64,000 nucleotides of DNA, from NCBI RefSeq assembly GCF_002814235.1, contig NZ_PHSU01000018.1, positions 94,885 through 158,884 on the forward strand. Reading direction: 5' to 3'. The position numbers and the translations under genes are program-made. Within the stretch, counting starts at the first letter, position 1. Every line of letters begins with the position of its first letter. The notes under the pieces are model-generated. The model was not told the DNA's origin, did not search any database, and saw only the letters and a program-made list of their open reading frames with translations. Positions 1-8,867 of this stretch are shown here, in pieces. Source of the DNA: Pseudomonas sp. QS1027 (GTDB lineage: Bacteria > Pseudomonadota > Gammaproteobacteria > Pseudomonadales > Pseudomonadaceae).

Positions 1-2220
1 CTGCGTGGCCTGGAACCACCGGATTGGCCGCAAGGGCTGTCGGAGCGGGATGTGCTTCTGGAGCCCTCGGAACTGGCCGCGACCACCGCGTCACGTTTCA
101 ACCCGCTGGGCGATGTGCTGGAACAGACCGACGCCAAGGGCAATCGGCAACTGTTCGACTACACCGTTGATGGCCAGCTATTGGCGAGCCATCTTCAACT
201 GAGCGGGCAGGTCACACCTCAAACCCTGGTCAGTGCCATTGCCTACAGCGCCTACGTCCAGGTTGAACAGGAAACCGCTGGTAACGGCGTGGTCAGCACA
301 CTGACCTATCGCCCTGAAGACGGTCGTCTGACCCGGCTCCAGGCTCGACGTGGAAGTGACGCGCTGCAAGATCTGCGTTACGACTACGATCCGGTGGGCA
401 ATGTGCTGAGCATCGAAGACGCCGCGTTGCCGATCCGCTATTTCGCCAATCAGCGGGTGGAGCCGGTCAAACGTTATACCTACGACAGCCTCTACCAGTT
501 GACCGAGGCGACCGGCTGGGAGGCGGGCAGCGCTGGCCGAGGACCGGAATTCAATCGCTTCGACGACCCGGGTGCCGTCGCCAACTACCATCAGACTTAC
601 CACTATGACGCCGGTGGCAACTTGCTGGAACTGGTCCATGTCGGTCCGCAAAGCCACAGCCGCAAACTGACGGCGGCGCGCTACAGCAATCGCTGCCTGC
701 CTGAGCAGAATGGCCGGCCTCCCACCGAAGAGGAAATCGCTGCCGCTTTTGATGGCAATGGCAACTTGCTGGATCTGCAACCGGGACAGGCGATGAGTTG
801 GGATCTACGCAATCAGTTGCGCGAGGTACGACCGGTTGAGCGTGAAAGTGCTGACGATGATCGCGAGCTGTACCTGTATGGCGGCGATGGGATGCGGCGG
901 CGCAAGGTCCGCACTACCCAAACCAATGCCCGCTCACTGATATCCGAAGTCCGCTACTTGCCGGGCCTGGAAATCCGTACCCGTGAAGGCACTGGCGAAG
1001 TGCTGCAAGTGATCTGCGTCCAAGCCGGACGCAGCGCCATGCAGGTTCTGCACTGGGAAACCGCACCGCCTTCCGGTATTACCAACGATCAATATCGCTA
1101 CAACCTGACCGACCACCTGGGTTCCAGCAGCCTGGAGTTGGATAGTGAAGCTGAGGTCATCAGCCAGGAAGCTTATTACCCCTACGGCGGCACAGCCTGG
1201 TTTGCCGGACGCAGTGAAGTGGAGGCCGGTTACAAGACCGTGCGTTACTCGGGCAAGGAACGGGATGCGACGGGGCTTTATTACTATGGGTTCAGGTATT
1301 ACGCGCCCTGGTTACAGCGTTGGATAAACCCGGATCCGGCCGAAGAGGTGGATGGACTGAATGCTTATAGGATGGTACTTAATAATCCTATGGTGTTTGT
1401 CGATAGAACTGGGCTTGTCGCGGAAGAACAACAAAGCTCCTCACAACCTCGACGTCGCATTGCCCACGTCCCGAAGAATCCGTTACCGGCTGTACGAAGC
1501 GTTCCCGATCAAGTCCGTACACCCGTAGAGTCATTGCGGGGTCACATTGTTCCAGCCTCTAATGATTCAACGCGTGTCGTCAAACGTTCAGCGCCTACGG
1601 CTAAATCAACGACGACAAACACCTTAACAGCACGTGCGGTCCCTGGACCCTCTGGTACTCAGAGGGCCACCTTTACAAGCGTTTCGACTCCCCAAATTAC
1701 CGGTGCGCCGAAGCGACCCAAGATAGCCGAGGCGTTTCCAGGTGAAAAAAGTATGCTGTCTTCTCCGCTAGCAGGACATAATATTTATTATCATTACACT
1801 AATAAATTATCCTATGCTGCGATTCGTGCAGAATCCTCTTTACAACCATCACGGAAAACCATCAGAGGGGAGGGGCTGCCTGGGAAGCAAGCGCGGCACT
1901 ATTTCACAGATCTTTCACCGTCCAGCAAATCACTGGAAGCTATATCTGAAAGAATTTTTGGAAAGCGAACTTATGGTAACGCTCTGGATAAGATGACTCA
2001 TGTCTTCGAAATCAATACATCAGGTTTGAATCTTGTTCAAAGTCCGGAGAATAATAATATTTTCTATCTTGATACTGCTTTTGACGTGCCTTTGAAATAT
2101 CGAGCATCTGATGCTGTGCTTGTGAATCGCATTATTTCTCATGGACGATCAGTGGAATACGTGGACCTGACTGCAACAACGTTGAGTTTACGACAGACGC
2201 AACGGGCTGGGATTTTCTAG
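1..2220 (+). CDS. TccC-like RHS/YD-repeat toxin, 5' end outside window, C-terminal HYD1-type ADP-ribosyltransferase-like domain
   Basis: The reading frame is open from base 1, so the true start lies upstream. YD-type repeats (YDYDP, YDAGGN) run to about base 1290. The RHS core ends with YYYGFRYYAP and RWINPDPA (1276-1340), the junction where RHS and Tc-toxin C proteins switch to a variable toxin. A Pro/Ser/Thr-rich linker (about 1430-1750) leads to a final domain (about 1780-2210) with an HYT box followed by YFTD spaced as in the Tox-ART-HYD1 family. This suggests ADP-ribosylation of a target protein after release from the RHS shell. The tail is clearly richer in AT than the core. The core matches the gene at 2388, whose N-terminus is TccC-like, so this is probably the C component of an insecticidal ABC toxin. 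No TcA or TcB gene is in view. The toxin family call is by motif only. Confidence 0.82.
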   Translation: MRGLEPPDWPQGLSERDVLLEPSELAATTASRFNPLGDVLEQTDAKGNRQLFDYTVDGQLLASHLQLSGQVTPQTLVSAIAYSAYVQVEQETAGNGVVSTLTYRPEDGRLTRLQARRGSDALQDLRYDYDPVGNVLSIEDAALPIRYFANQRVEPVKRYTYDSLYQLTEATGWEAGSAGRGPEFNRFDDPGAVANYHQTYHYDAGGNLLELVHVGPQSHSRKLTAARYSNRCLPEQNGRPPTEEEIAAAFDGNGNLLDLQPGQAMSWDLRNQLREVRPVERESADDDRELYLYGGDGMRRRKVRTTQTNARSLISEVRYLPGLEIRTREGTGEVLQVICVQAGRSAMQVLHWETAPPSGITNDQYRYNLTDHLGSSSLELDSEAEVISQEAYYPYGGTAWFAGRSEVEAGYKTVRYSGKERDATGLYYYGFRYYAPWLQRWINPDPAEEVDGLNAYRMVLNNPMVFVDRTGLVAEEQQSSSQPRRRIAHVPKNPLPAVRSVPDQVRTPVESLRGHIVPASNDSTRVVKRSAPTAKSTTTNTLTARAVPGPSGTQRATFTSVSTPQITGAPKRPKIAEAFPGEKSMLSSPLAGHNIYYHYTNKLSYAAIRAESSLQPSRKTIRGEGLPGKQARHYFTDLSPSSKSLEAISERIFGKRTYGNALDKMTHVFEINTSGLNLVQSPENNNIFYLDTAFDVPLKYRASDAVLVNRIISHGRSVEYVDLTATTLSLRQTQRAGIF

Positions 2221-2387
2221 AACGGGTAGAAGCGCACGGACAAAAACACATCCTCGTCCCTGCTCGCCGTGGATAGGGGACGCAGCCAGTGGGGGTAACC
2301 ATTTGTCGGCCCTGTCATTTATGACAGTAGTCGATAAGCGTGGATTGGGTAGTTACTAGGCTTACGTATCCTCCGAGAGCCAGAGCC
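2221..2387. other. Spacer between tandem RHS genes with a degraded copy of the algA-proximal flank
   Basis: GGATAGGGG followed by ACGCAGCCAG (2271-2289) recurs at 5274-5294 beyond the second RHS gene, there with two extra G. The preceding CAAAAACAC (2241-2249) and following GGGGGT also have counterparts around the algA terminator, but the long inverted arms of that terminator are absent here. I infer a relic left by duplication or insertion of an RHS unit. No promoter was recognised. Confidence 0.6.
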
Positions 2388-5234
2388 ATGTCTAGATTGA
2401 CGGGTGGCATTCACAGTCACACACCAACGCTGGCAGTTGTTGATCCCCGTGGGCTGGCGGTGCGGGTGGTTGCTTATTGCCGTTCCATCGAGACGGTGGA
2501 GCCTGAAGAGCGGATCAACCGCAGCGCCTATGACGCGATGGGGCGCTTGACCGAGCAATGGGACCCGCGGCTTTGGGCGCTCAGTGCGGAGGTTGATAAA
2601 ACCCCTGCCAATCTCACCAATGCTTATTCACTATCCGGGAAAGTGCTGGGTTCGATCAGTGTCGATGCGGGTAGGCGAGTCAGCTTGTTCGGCGACGGGG
2701 ATCAACTCGTGCAAACCTGGGATAGCCGGGGCAGTGAACGGCGGGTCGAGTACGACGATCTGCTGCGACCGCTAGCCATTTTCGAGCAGGGCGAAGGCGA
2801 GGCGCCGCGTTGTACCGAACGTTATGAGCATGCTGATGGCAGCGCCGATTTCGCCGCTCATAACCAATGCGGGCAGTTGATTCGACATGATGATCCGGCA
2901 GGCACATTGACTGTGGATAACTATGCCTTGACGGGTGGGGTCCTTGAGCAAACTCAGCGATTCGTGCATGTGCTGGAAACACCGGATTGGCCGCCAGGGC
3001 TAGCGGAGCGAGATGCGCTTCTGGAGTCCTCGGAACTGGCCGCGACCACCTCGTCACGTTTCAATCCGCTGGGCGATGTGCTGGAACAGGTTGATGCCAA
3101 GGGTAATCGGCAACTGTTCGACTACACCTTCGACGGTCAATTGTTAGCTACTCATCTGCAACTCACTGGTCGGCCGGCCCCGCAAACTCTGGTCAGTGCC
3201 ATCCGCTACAGCGCCTACGGTCAGGTTGAACAGGAAACCGCCGGTAACAGTGTGGTCAGTACGCTGACCTATCGCCCTGAAGACGGTCGTCTGACCCGGC
3301 TCCAGGCTCGACGTGGAAGTGACGCGCTGCAAGATCTGCGTTACGACTACGATCCGGTGGGCAATGTGCTGAGCATTGAAGACGCTGCCTTGCCGATTCG
3401 TTATTTCGCCAACCAGCGGGTTGAGCCGGCCAAGCACTATGACTACGACAGTCTCTACCAACTGATTGAGGCGACCGGCTGGGAAGCGGGCGCCGCGAGT
3501 CGAGGACCGGAATTCAATCGTTTCGACGATCCGGGTGCCGTCGCCAATTATCATCAAACCTACCGCTATGACGCCGGTGGCAATTTGCTGGAACTGGTTC
3601 ATGTCGGTCCGCAAAACCACAGCCGCAAGCTGACAGCGGCGCGCTACAGCAATCGCTGCCTGTCCGAGCAGAATGGTCGGCCTCCCACCGAAGAGGAGAT
3701 CGCTGCGGCTTTTGATGGCAATGGCAATTTGCTGGATCTGCAACCGGGACAGGCGATGAGTTGGGATCTACGCAATCAGTTGCGAGAGGTACGACCGGTT
3801 GAGCGTGAAAGTGCTGATGATGATCGCGAACTGTACCTGTACGACGGTGATGGCATGCGGCAACGCAAAGTCAGGTCTGCCCAGACCAACGCCCGTTCAC
3901 TGATATCGGAAGTCCGCTACTTGCCGGGCCTGGAAATCCGCACCCGTGAAGGCACTGGCGAAGTGTTGCAGGTGATCTGTGCCCAGGCCGGTCGCAGCGC
4001 CATGCAGGTGCTGCATTGGGAAACGGCACCACCTTCCGGCATCGCAAATAACCAATATCGCTACAACCTGACCGACCATCTGGGCTCCAGCAGCCTGGAG
4101 CTGGATAGTGAGGGCGAGGTGATCAGCCAGGAGACCTATCACCCCTATGGCAGTACGGCTTGGTTTGCCGGGCGAAGTGAAGTGGAGGCGAGCTACAAGA
4201 CGGTGCGCTACTCGGGGAAAGAGCGGGACGCGACGGGGCTTTATTATTATGGGTTCAGGTATTACGCCCCCTGGTTGCAACGTTGGATCAACCCGGATCC
4301 CGCAGGGGGCGTGGATGGGTTGAATGTGTATGCCTTTGTTCAGAGCGGCCCTATTAGTCGAATGGATAAAAATGGGTTGTGGGGAGATGAGGATCAAAAG
4401 CTTAACTATTTCAGAGCCAATCCACCTCCGGCAATACTCAGAGGCCAAGATATTGGGTTCGGTGCTGCAAGAGTTAATCAGCGTGTCATTGCACATGGCC
4501 TGGATGCATTTCTCCCTTTAGAGAGAGAAGCTGTAGCAGATGCACTGTTCGAGTCGCCGCTTGTATTGCAGGAGGCCCAATGGATGCAACAGAATCGTCC
4601 GGATTTAAGTGAGCCTGTTTTGCGAGATATCTTTGGGCCCGACCATACTCAAGAGCACTCAGTCATTGTCGATTCATGGGCGCGTACAGAGAATTTTTTG
4701 CGGCAGTATCACAATAGTGGACTCGGGAGGGGGAAGTTTGTCAGGGGCGGAGGTGGGGATGCGAGAATTAGGGCTTATGTCTATAAATCTGATTTTGAGG
4801 GGCATGTATTTATTGGTAATAGGTTTATACATGAGCCGAAGAAACGCAAAGTCGAAACTTTAATTCATGAGGTGAGCCACCTTTCTCGTGTTGATCGGTT
4901 TGTGGGTGTAGGCCCTGGTACTCAAGATTTTTATTATTTGCTAAGCAATACTGCTTCTGGCAGACAGTATGCTTCCGATATTGTGAGGCATGGCAACGTG
5001 CAGTCGTATCATCTAGAAAATACGTCGGTAAATTTTATAGCCGCCGTCAAAGAGTGGGAAGCGCAAGCAATAGGTGATGCGGAGAATATTATCTGGGATG
5101 AACAGATTTCTATGCTCTTTCATAACATAACTCCAGGCTTGCGTGCTCATATCGCTGCTCGTAATGCCGACAGCCTTGCAGTGGCAGCTATGGAACTTAG
5201 TACCGCTTTTAATAGTGTTTATCACTATCGATAG
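2388..5234 (+). CDS. TccC-like RHS/YD-repeat toxin with C-terminal M35 (aspzincin) metalloprotease-like domain
   Basis: The 948-residue product begins with a TccC-type N-terminus (HTPTLAVVDPRGLAVR, then YDAMGRL and DPRL). YD repeats follow, and the RHS core ends at RWINPDPAG (residues 632-640), where Tc C proteins self-cleave and enclose the C-terminal toxin. The tail carries HEVSH (827-831, an HExxH zinc site) and GTQDFYY (844-850). HExxH followed by GTxD is the hallmark of aspzincin endopeptidases, where the Asp is the third zinc ligand. The start at 2388 was preferred over an in-frame ATG at 2340 because homologous TccC proteins begin close to the HTPT motif; the ribosome site is weak. The tail is AT-richer than the core, as expected of a swapped cassette. 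No immunity gene follows, which fits a toxin aimed at eukaryotic cells. The gene converges on algA. Confidence 0.85.
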   Translation: MSRLTGGIHSHTPTLAVVDPRGLAVRVVAYCRSIETVEPEERINRSAYDAMGRLTEQWDPRLWALSAEVDKTPANLTNAYSLSGKVLGSISVDAGRRVSLFGDGDQLVQTWDSRGSERRVEYDDLLRPLAIFEQGEGEAPRCTERYEHADGSADFAAHNQCGQLIRHDDPAGTLTVDNYALTGGVLEQTQRFVHVLETPDWPPGLAERDALLESSELAATTSSRFNPLGDVLEQVDAKGNRQLFDYTFDGQLLATHLQLTGRPAPQTLVSAIRYSAYGQVEQETAGNSVVSTLTYRPEDGRLTRLQARRGSDALQDLRYDYDPVGNVLSIEDAALPIRYFANQRVEPAKHYDYDSLYQLIEATGWEAGAASRGPEFNRFDDPGAVANYHQTYRYDAGGNLLELVHVGPQNHSRKLTAARYSNRCLSEQNGRPPTEEEIAAAFDGNGNLLDLQPGQAMSWDLRNQLREVRPVERESADDDRELYLYDGDGMRQRKVRSAQTNARSLISEVRYLPGLEIRTREGTGEVLQVICAQAGRSAMQVLHWETAPPSGIANNQYRYNLTDHLGSSSLELDSEGEVISQETYHPYGSTAWFAGRSEVEASYKTVRYSGKERDATGLYYYGFRYYAPWLQRWINPDPAGGVDGLNVYAFVQSGPISRMDKNGLWGDEDQKLNYFRANPPPAILRGQDIGFGAARVNQRVIAHGLDAFLPLEREAVADALFESPLVLQEAQWMQQNRPDLSEPVLRDIFGPDHTQEHSVIVDSWARTENFLRQYHNSGLGRGKFVRGGGGDARIRAYVYKSDFEGHVFIGNRFIHEPKKRKVETLIHEVSHLSRVDRFVGVGPGTQDFYYLLSNTASGRQYASDIVRHGNVQSYHLENTSVNFIAAVKEWEAQAIGDAENIIWDEQISMLFHNITPGLRAHIAARNADSLAVAAMELSTAFNSVYHYR

Positions 5235-5246
5235 ACGAGGTACTTC

Positions 5247-5307
5247 AAAAAACACCCCCGCCCCACCCACTGCGGATAGGGGGGACGCAGCCAGCGAGGC
5301 GGGGGTG
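5247..5307 (-). terminator. Rho-independent terminator of the alginate operon
   Basis: On the minus strand a perfect 10-bp stem (arms 5298-5307 and 5253-5262, CACCCCCGCC/GGCGGGGGTG) with a 35-nt loop is followed by six T. It lies just past the algA stop and begins 12 bases beyond the stop of the convergent RHS gene. Confidence 0.85.
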
Positions 5308-5323
5308 AGTGGAACCCTGTTAA

Positions 5324-6769
5324 TTACTGGGCGACGGTTTTCACCTCCTGCTCAGCCGCCGTCGAACGCCCATACACATCTTCAAACCGCTCGATATCGT
5401 CTTCACCCAGATAACTACCGGACTGCACCTCGATAATCTCCAGCGGAATCTTCCCCGGATTACGCAGGCGGTGCACCGAAGCAATCGGGATGTAGGTCGA
5501 CTGGTTCTCGCACAGCAGGAACACCTTCTCGTCGCAGGTCACTTCGGCCGTGCCGCTGACCACGATCCAGTGTTCGGCGCGGTGGTGGTGCATCTGCAAC
5601 GACAGGCAGGCCCCCGGCTTGACCGAGATGTGCTTGACCTGGAAACGCCCACCCATGTCCACCGAGTCATAGGAGCCCCAGGGCCGGTAGACCTCGCAGT
5701 GGTTCTGGGTTTCGCTGCGGCCCTGGGCGTTGAGGGTGTTGACCATCTGTTTCACGCCCTGAACCTTGTCCTTGTGGGCGATCATCATGGCGTCCTTGGT
5801 TTCGACGACGACGATGTCTTCCAGGCCGATCACCGAGACCAGTTTGCCGTTGCCGTGGATCATGCAGTTGCGGCTGTCCTGGATCACCACGTCGCCCTTG
5901 CTGACGTTGCCGTTTTCGTCCTTTTCATGCACGTCCCACAACGACGACCAGCAACCCACGTCGCTCCAGCCGGCGCTCAATGGCACCACGCAGGCGCGTT
6001 GGGTTTTTTCCATCACCGCGTAGTCGATGGAGTTGTCCGGGCACTGGGCGAAGGTGGCTTCGTCGAGGATCACGCCGTCGCCGTCCTGGGTGCTGCGCTC
6101 CAGGGTCAGCAGGCAGGTGTCGTAGATGTCCGGGTCGTGTTTTTTCAGCTCTTCGAGGAAGCGGCTGGCGCGGAACAGGAACATGCCGCTGTTCCAGAAG
6201 TAACCGCCGGCCTCGACGAACTCGATGGCGCGTTTTTCATCGGGCTTCTCGACGAACTGCGAGACCCGGCTGACCCCCTCCGGCAGCAGCGCGTCGTTGC
6301 TCGACTTGATGTAGCCGTAGCCGGTTTCCGGCTTGGTCGCCGGGACGCCGAACAGCACCATTTCACCGCGCTCGGCGGCTACCGTGGCCAGGGCCAGGGC
6401 GCGTTGCAGGGCTTTCTGGTCTTCGAGCACGTGGTCGGCGGGGAGGACGAGCATCAGCTCGTCGCGGCCTTCGTTGACCAGCAGCATGGCGGTCAGGGCC
6501 ACGGCCGGGGCGGTGTTGCGACCGAAGGGCTCCATCAGGATGCGCTGGGTGGTGAGCTGGCGGTTGCTCAGTTGTTCGTTGACGATAAAACGGTGGTCCA
6601 GGTTGCAGACCACGATGGGGCTTTCCATGCCGTCGAACACCAGGCGTTCCAGGGTTTGCTGGAACAGCGTTTCCTTGCCGGTGAGGGCGAGGAACTGCTT
6701 GGGAAACTGCTTGCGCGAAAGCGGCCAAAGACGTGAGCCGCTACCACCTGAGAGGATTACTGGAATCAT
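5324..6769 (-). CDS. algA: Mannose-1-phosphate guanylyltransferase / mannose-6-phosphate isomerase AlgA
   Basis: Bifunctional cytoplasmic enzyme that makes mannose-6-phosphate from fructose-6-phosphate and later GDP-mannose from mannose-1-phosphate; the mutase AlgC between the two steps is usually encoded elsewhere. The 481 residues match the usual AlgA length. The N-terminal nucleotidyltransferase loop is GGSGSRLWPLSR (8-19) with QFPKQF behind it, and FVEKP lies in the middle. The C-terminal cupin carries the metal-binding isomerase motif QMHHHRAEHW (392-401). It is the last gene of the operon, 225 bp beyond algF, from which a REPIN separates it. A strong terminator follows. Confidence 0.97.
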   Translation of the reverse strand: MIPVILSGGSGSRLWPLSRKQFPKQFLALTGKETLFQQTLERLVFDGMESPIVVCNLDHRFIVNEQLSNRQLTTQRILMEPFGRNTAPAVALTAMLLVNEGRDELMLVLPADHVLEDQKALQRALALATVAAERGEMVLFGVPATKPETGYGYIKSSNDALLPEGVSRVSQFVEKPDEKRAIEFVEAGGYFWNSGMFLFRASRFLEELKKHDPDIYDTCLLTLERSTQDGDGVILDEATFAQCPDNSIDYAVMEKTQRACVVPLSAGWSDVGCWSSLWDVHEKDENGNVSKGDVVIQDSRNCMIHGNGKLVSVIGLEDIVVVETKDAMMIAHKDKVQGVKQMVNTLNAQGRSETQNHCEVYRPWGSYDSVDMGGRFQVKHISVKPGACLSLQMHHHRAEHWIVVSGTAEVTCDEKVFLLCENQSTYIPIASVHRLRNPGKIPLEIIEVQSGSYLGEDDIERFEDVYGRSTAAEQEVKTVAQ

Positions 6770-6807
6770 GGTGTTACTCCTTTAAGCGATCTATGGGTTA
6801 GAGCTAT

Positions 6808-6939
6808 GTGGCGAGGGGGCTTGCCCCCGTTCGACTGCGCAGCAGTCGCAAACCCTGAGAGCGAGGTTTGCCTGATACACCAAGGTGTATGGTTTCAGGG
6901 CTGCTTCGCAGCCCAACGGGGGCAAGCCCCCTCGCCACA
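6808..6939. repeat. REPIN (GTGGCGAG family) between algF and algA
   Basis: Two inverted REP palindromes, GTGGCGAGGGGGCTTGCC at the left and its inverse ending CTCGCCAC at the right, enclose about 90 bp with smaller hairpins. It fills most of the 225-bp gap inside the operon. Confidence 0.9.
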
Positions 6940-6994
6940 GGTAATTCACCCGGTTTGATAGATGTATAAATGACCTGCATCCCTGGTGAATCGA

Positions 6995-7663
6995 TCAGCG
7001 GGTCGAAACCGGGCGCTTGACCCACACCGGCGACAGGTTGCTGCCGTTGCCGGTGACGTAGAGCACCGCCGCTTCACCGCGCTCCAGGGCCACCGGCTTG
7101 AGATCGCTGACCTTGGTGGTGCCGTCGTACAGCGCAAAGCTGACTTTCACCGGGTTGATCTCGCGTTCGCCACGGCCCTTGGCGGCCACAGCCTGGACCA
7201 CGTCGGTCTTGCCGTCAGCGGTTTTCAGGGTCAGGGCCTTGTCACTCAGGTTCTGCACCCGCACCAAGGATTTCTGCTTGTTCTTGAACGGCGGCTCTTC
7301 GATCAGTTGCGGCTGGCCGCTGGCGTTGTTGACCAGGGTGTAATAGTGGTCGGCGGCCAGTTTCAGCGGCAGGGCCTGGCTGCCGACCTTGGCGCTGTAG
7401 TCGCCGCCGGGCATAAAGCTGAAATCACTGCTGGCCAGCGGCGCGACTTCATTGATCGCGGTGGCGCCGACGGTGGCGCTGACTTCCTGGTTGCTGGCGT
7501 TGTAGATACGCACGAAGCTCGAACCTTTCGGCGCGACCGGGCCGTACAGCGCGGCATCGCCGCCGGCCCAGACCGGCAGGGACAGCAGGCTCAGGCCGGC
7601 GGCCAGGGCCAGGGTTTTGACCGTGCGTTGTTGGACGTTTTTACGAGTGACGTTGAAGGTCAT
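6995..7663 (-). CDS. algF: Alginate O-acetylation adaptor AlgF
   Basis: Periplasmic protein needed, with AlgI, AlgJ and AlgX, for O-acetylation of mannuronate residues. The 222-residue product has a basic N-terminus and a hydrophobic signal core (LALAAGLSLLSLPVWA) with cleavage likely after VWA near residue 33. The rest is beta-rich with no catalytic motif, in line with an adaptor role. It starts 14 bp after the algJ stop. The call rests on the sequence and on its fixed place between algJ and algA. Confidence 0.95.
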   Translation of the reverse strand: MTFNVTRKNVQQRTVKTLALAAGLSLLSLPVWAGGDAALYGPVAPKGSSFVRIYNASNQEVSATVGATAINEVAPLASSDFSFMPGGDYSAKVGSQALPLKLAADHYYTLVNNASGQPQLIEEPPFKNKQKSLVRVQNLSDKALTLKTADGKTDVVQAVAAKGRGEREINPVKVSFALYDGTTKVSDLKPVALERGEAAVLYVTGNGSNLSPVWVKRPVSTR

Positions 7664-7677
7664 GGTAAGTACCTCTT

Positions 7678-8856
7678 TCAGTTTTGCGCCTGTGCAGGCG
7701 ACTCGGATTTAGGTGTGTTCAGGACCAGGTTCTGCTGGTGCAGACCTGCGGCTTTCAATTGCGCGACCCACTGCGGGTCGGCATCGCCGATTTCGTTGTT
7801 GACCGGCAGGTAGCGTTCCGGGAATTCCCAGATCAGCAGCTGCGGTGGGCTGTTCTTGAAGGCGTCGCTTTCCAGGTAGGCGAGCATCGGCAGGATCGGG
7901 CCGTGGCCGTCTTCGGCGTAATTCACCACGTCGCGGTGCAGGGCCTGCTTCAGTGCGCCGACGAAGTTCCAGTTCGGGTTGGCGCTGTAGCTGGTGCCGA
8001 TCAGCGCCACCGGGACTTCGTTGTCGGCAAACAGTGCGTCGCCGCCGGCCGGCTGCTCGTCAACCGCGCGGGTGGTGCGTTTTTCCAGGGGCTCCTGGGG
8101 CGGCATCAGGTTGCTGAACAGCGGGTCCAGCGGCAGGAACAGGGTCAGGTCGCCCTTGTGCTGTTCGGTCTTCTCGGCTTCGGTGACAAAGCGCTGCGGC
8201 TCGCCACTGAGCGGGGCATGCTTGCCGATGGCGTCGGCCAGTTGGGTCGCGGCGATTTGCGCGCCGTCCGGGGTCCAGTGGGTGTCGGTGCGCAGGAACA
8301 CTTGCCGGCCTTGGTCCTTGGCCTGTTGCAACGGACCGAGCAGGTCGGGGGCGAGGATCCGGTCGGCGGCGACCCGGGCGTGGAAGTCCTGGTAGAGGTT
8401 GGCGTGGATGCTCGCCGGACGGACATCGCCCAGGTGTTCCGGGTACAGGCGGACCTTGGCCGGAACGATCGCCATCACCAGCTTCACGCCCTTGGCCTTG
8501 AGGGCCTGGCGCACACCTTCGACCAGGGCGTAGTTGCCTTGCAGGTTCTGCTGCTCGCCGGCGATGGGGTTGAATTCCTCGTCGCTGTAGAGCCACTGGT
8601 CGCGGCCCAGCACCACGCCGGGACGGCCTTCGTTGAACAGCTTGAAGTCCAGCGCGGCCCAGAGGTTGGTGCCCAGGCGCTTGATCGGGAATTCGCCGTC
8701 GTAGCGGGTTTCCACGGCCTTGGTCCAGCGCCCGTCGAGCAGGGTGGCGTCGGCGTTGGTGCTGAAGCCGATAAAGCTGCGCAGCGACCACAACCCCAGC
8801 GCCAGCAAGGTGGCGAGGAACAGGGCGATGTAGAGGATGCGTAATGAGCGGGTCAT
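7678..8856 (-). CDS. algJ: Alginate O-acetyltransferase AlgJ (SGNH-like)
   Basis: Membrane-anchored periplasmic protein that takes part in acetyl transfer to alginate. The 392 residues begin with one uncleaved-looking signal/anchor helix (about residues 6-27). The SGNH-like catalytic pieces are DTHWTP (Asp-x-His) and GTSYSANPNW with the presumed Ser nucleophile. AlgX has the same layout, as expected for this related pair. The gene starts 11 bp after algI and ends 14 bp before algF, forming the acetylation block I-J-F bounded on both sides by REPINs. Confidence 0.96.
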   Translation of the reverse strand: MTRSLRILYIALFLATLLALGLWSLRSFIGFSTNADATLLDGRWTKAVETRYDGEFPIKRLGTNLWAALDFKLFNEGRPGVVLGRDQWLYSDEEFNPIAGEQQNLQGNYALVEGVRQALKAKGVKLVMAIVPAKVRLYPEHLGDVRPASIHANLYQDFHARVAADRILAPDLLGPLQQAKDQGRQVFLRTDTHWTPDGAQIAATQLADAIGKHAPLSGEPQRFVTEAEKTEQHKGDLTLFLPLDPLFSNLMPPQEPLEKRTTRAVDEQPAGGDALFADNEVPVALIGTSYSANPNWNFVGALKQALHRDVVNYAEDGHGPILPMLAYLESDAFKNSPPQLLIWEFPERYLPVNNEIGDADPQWVAQLKAAGLHQQNLVLNTPKSESPAQAQN

Positions 8857-8867
8857 GGTCGGCTCCC

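Noticed and set aside
5471..6736. Long open frame on the plus strand opposite algA
   Set aside because: GC-rich antisense shadow; low-complexity His/Val/Ala/Gly-rich translation without ribosome site, and algA is beyond doubt.
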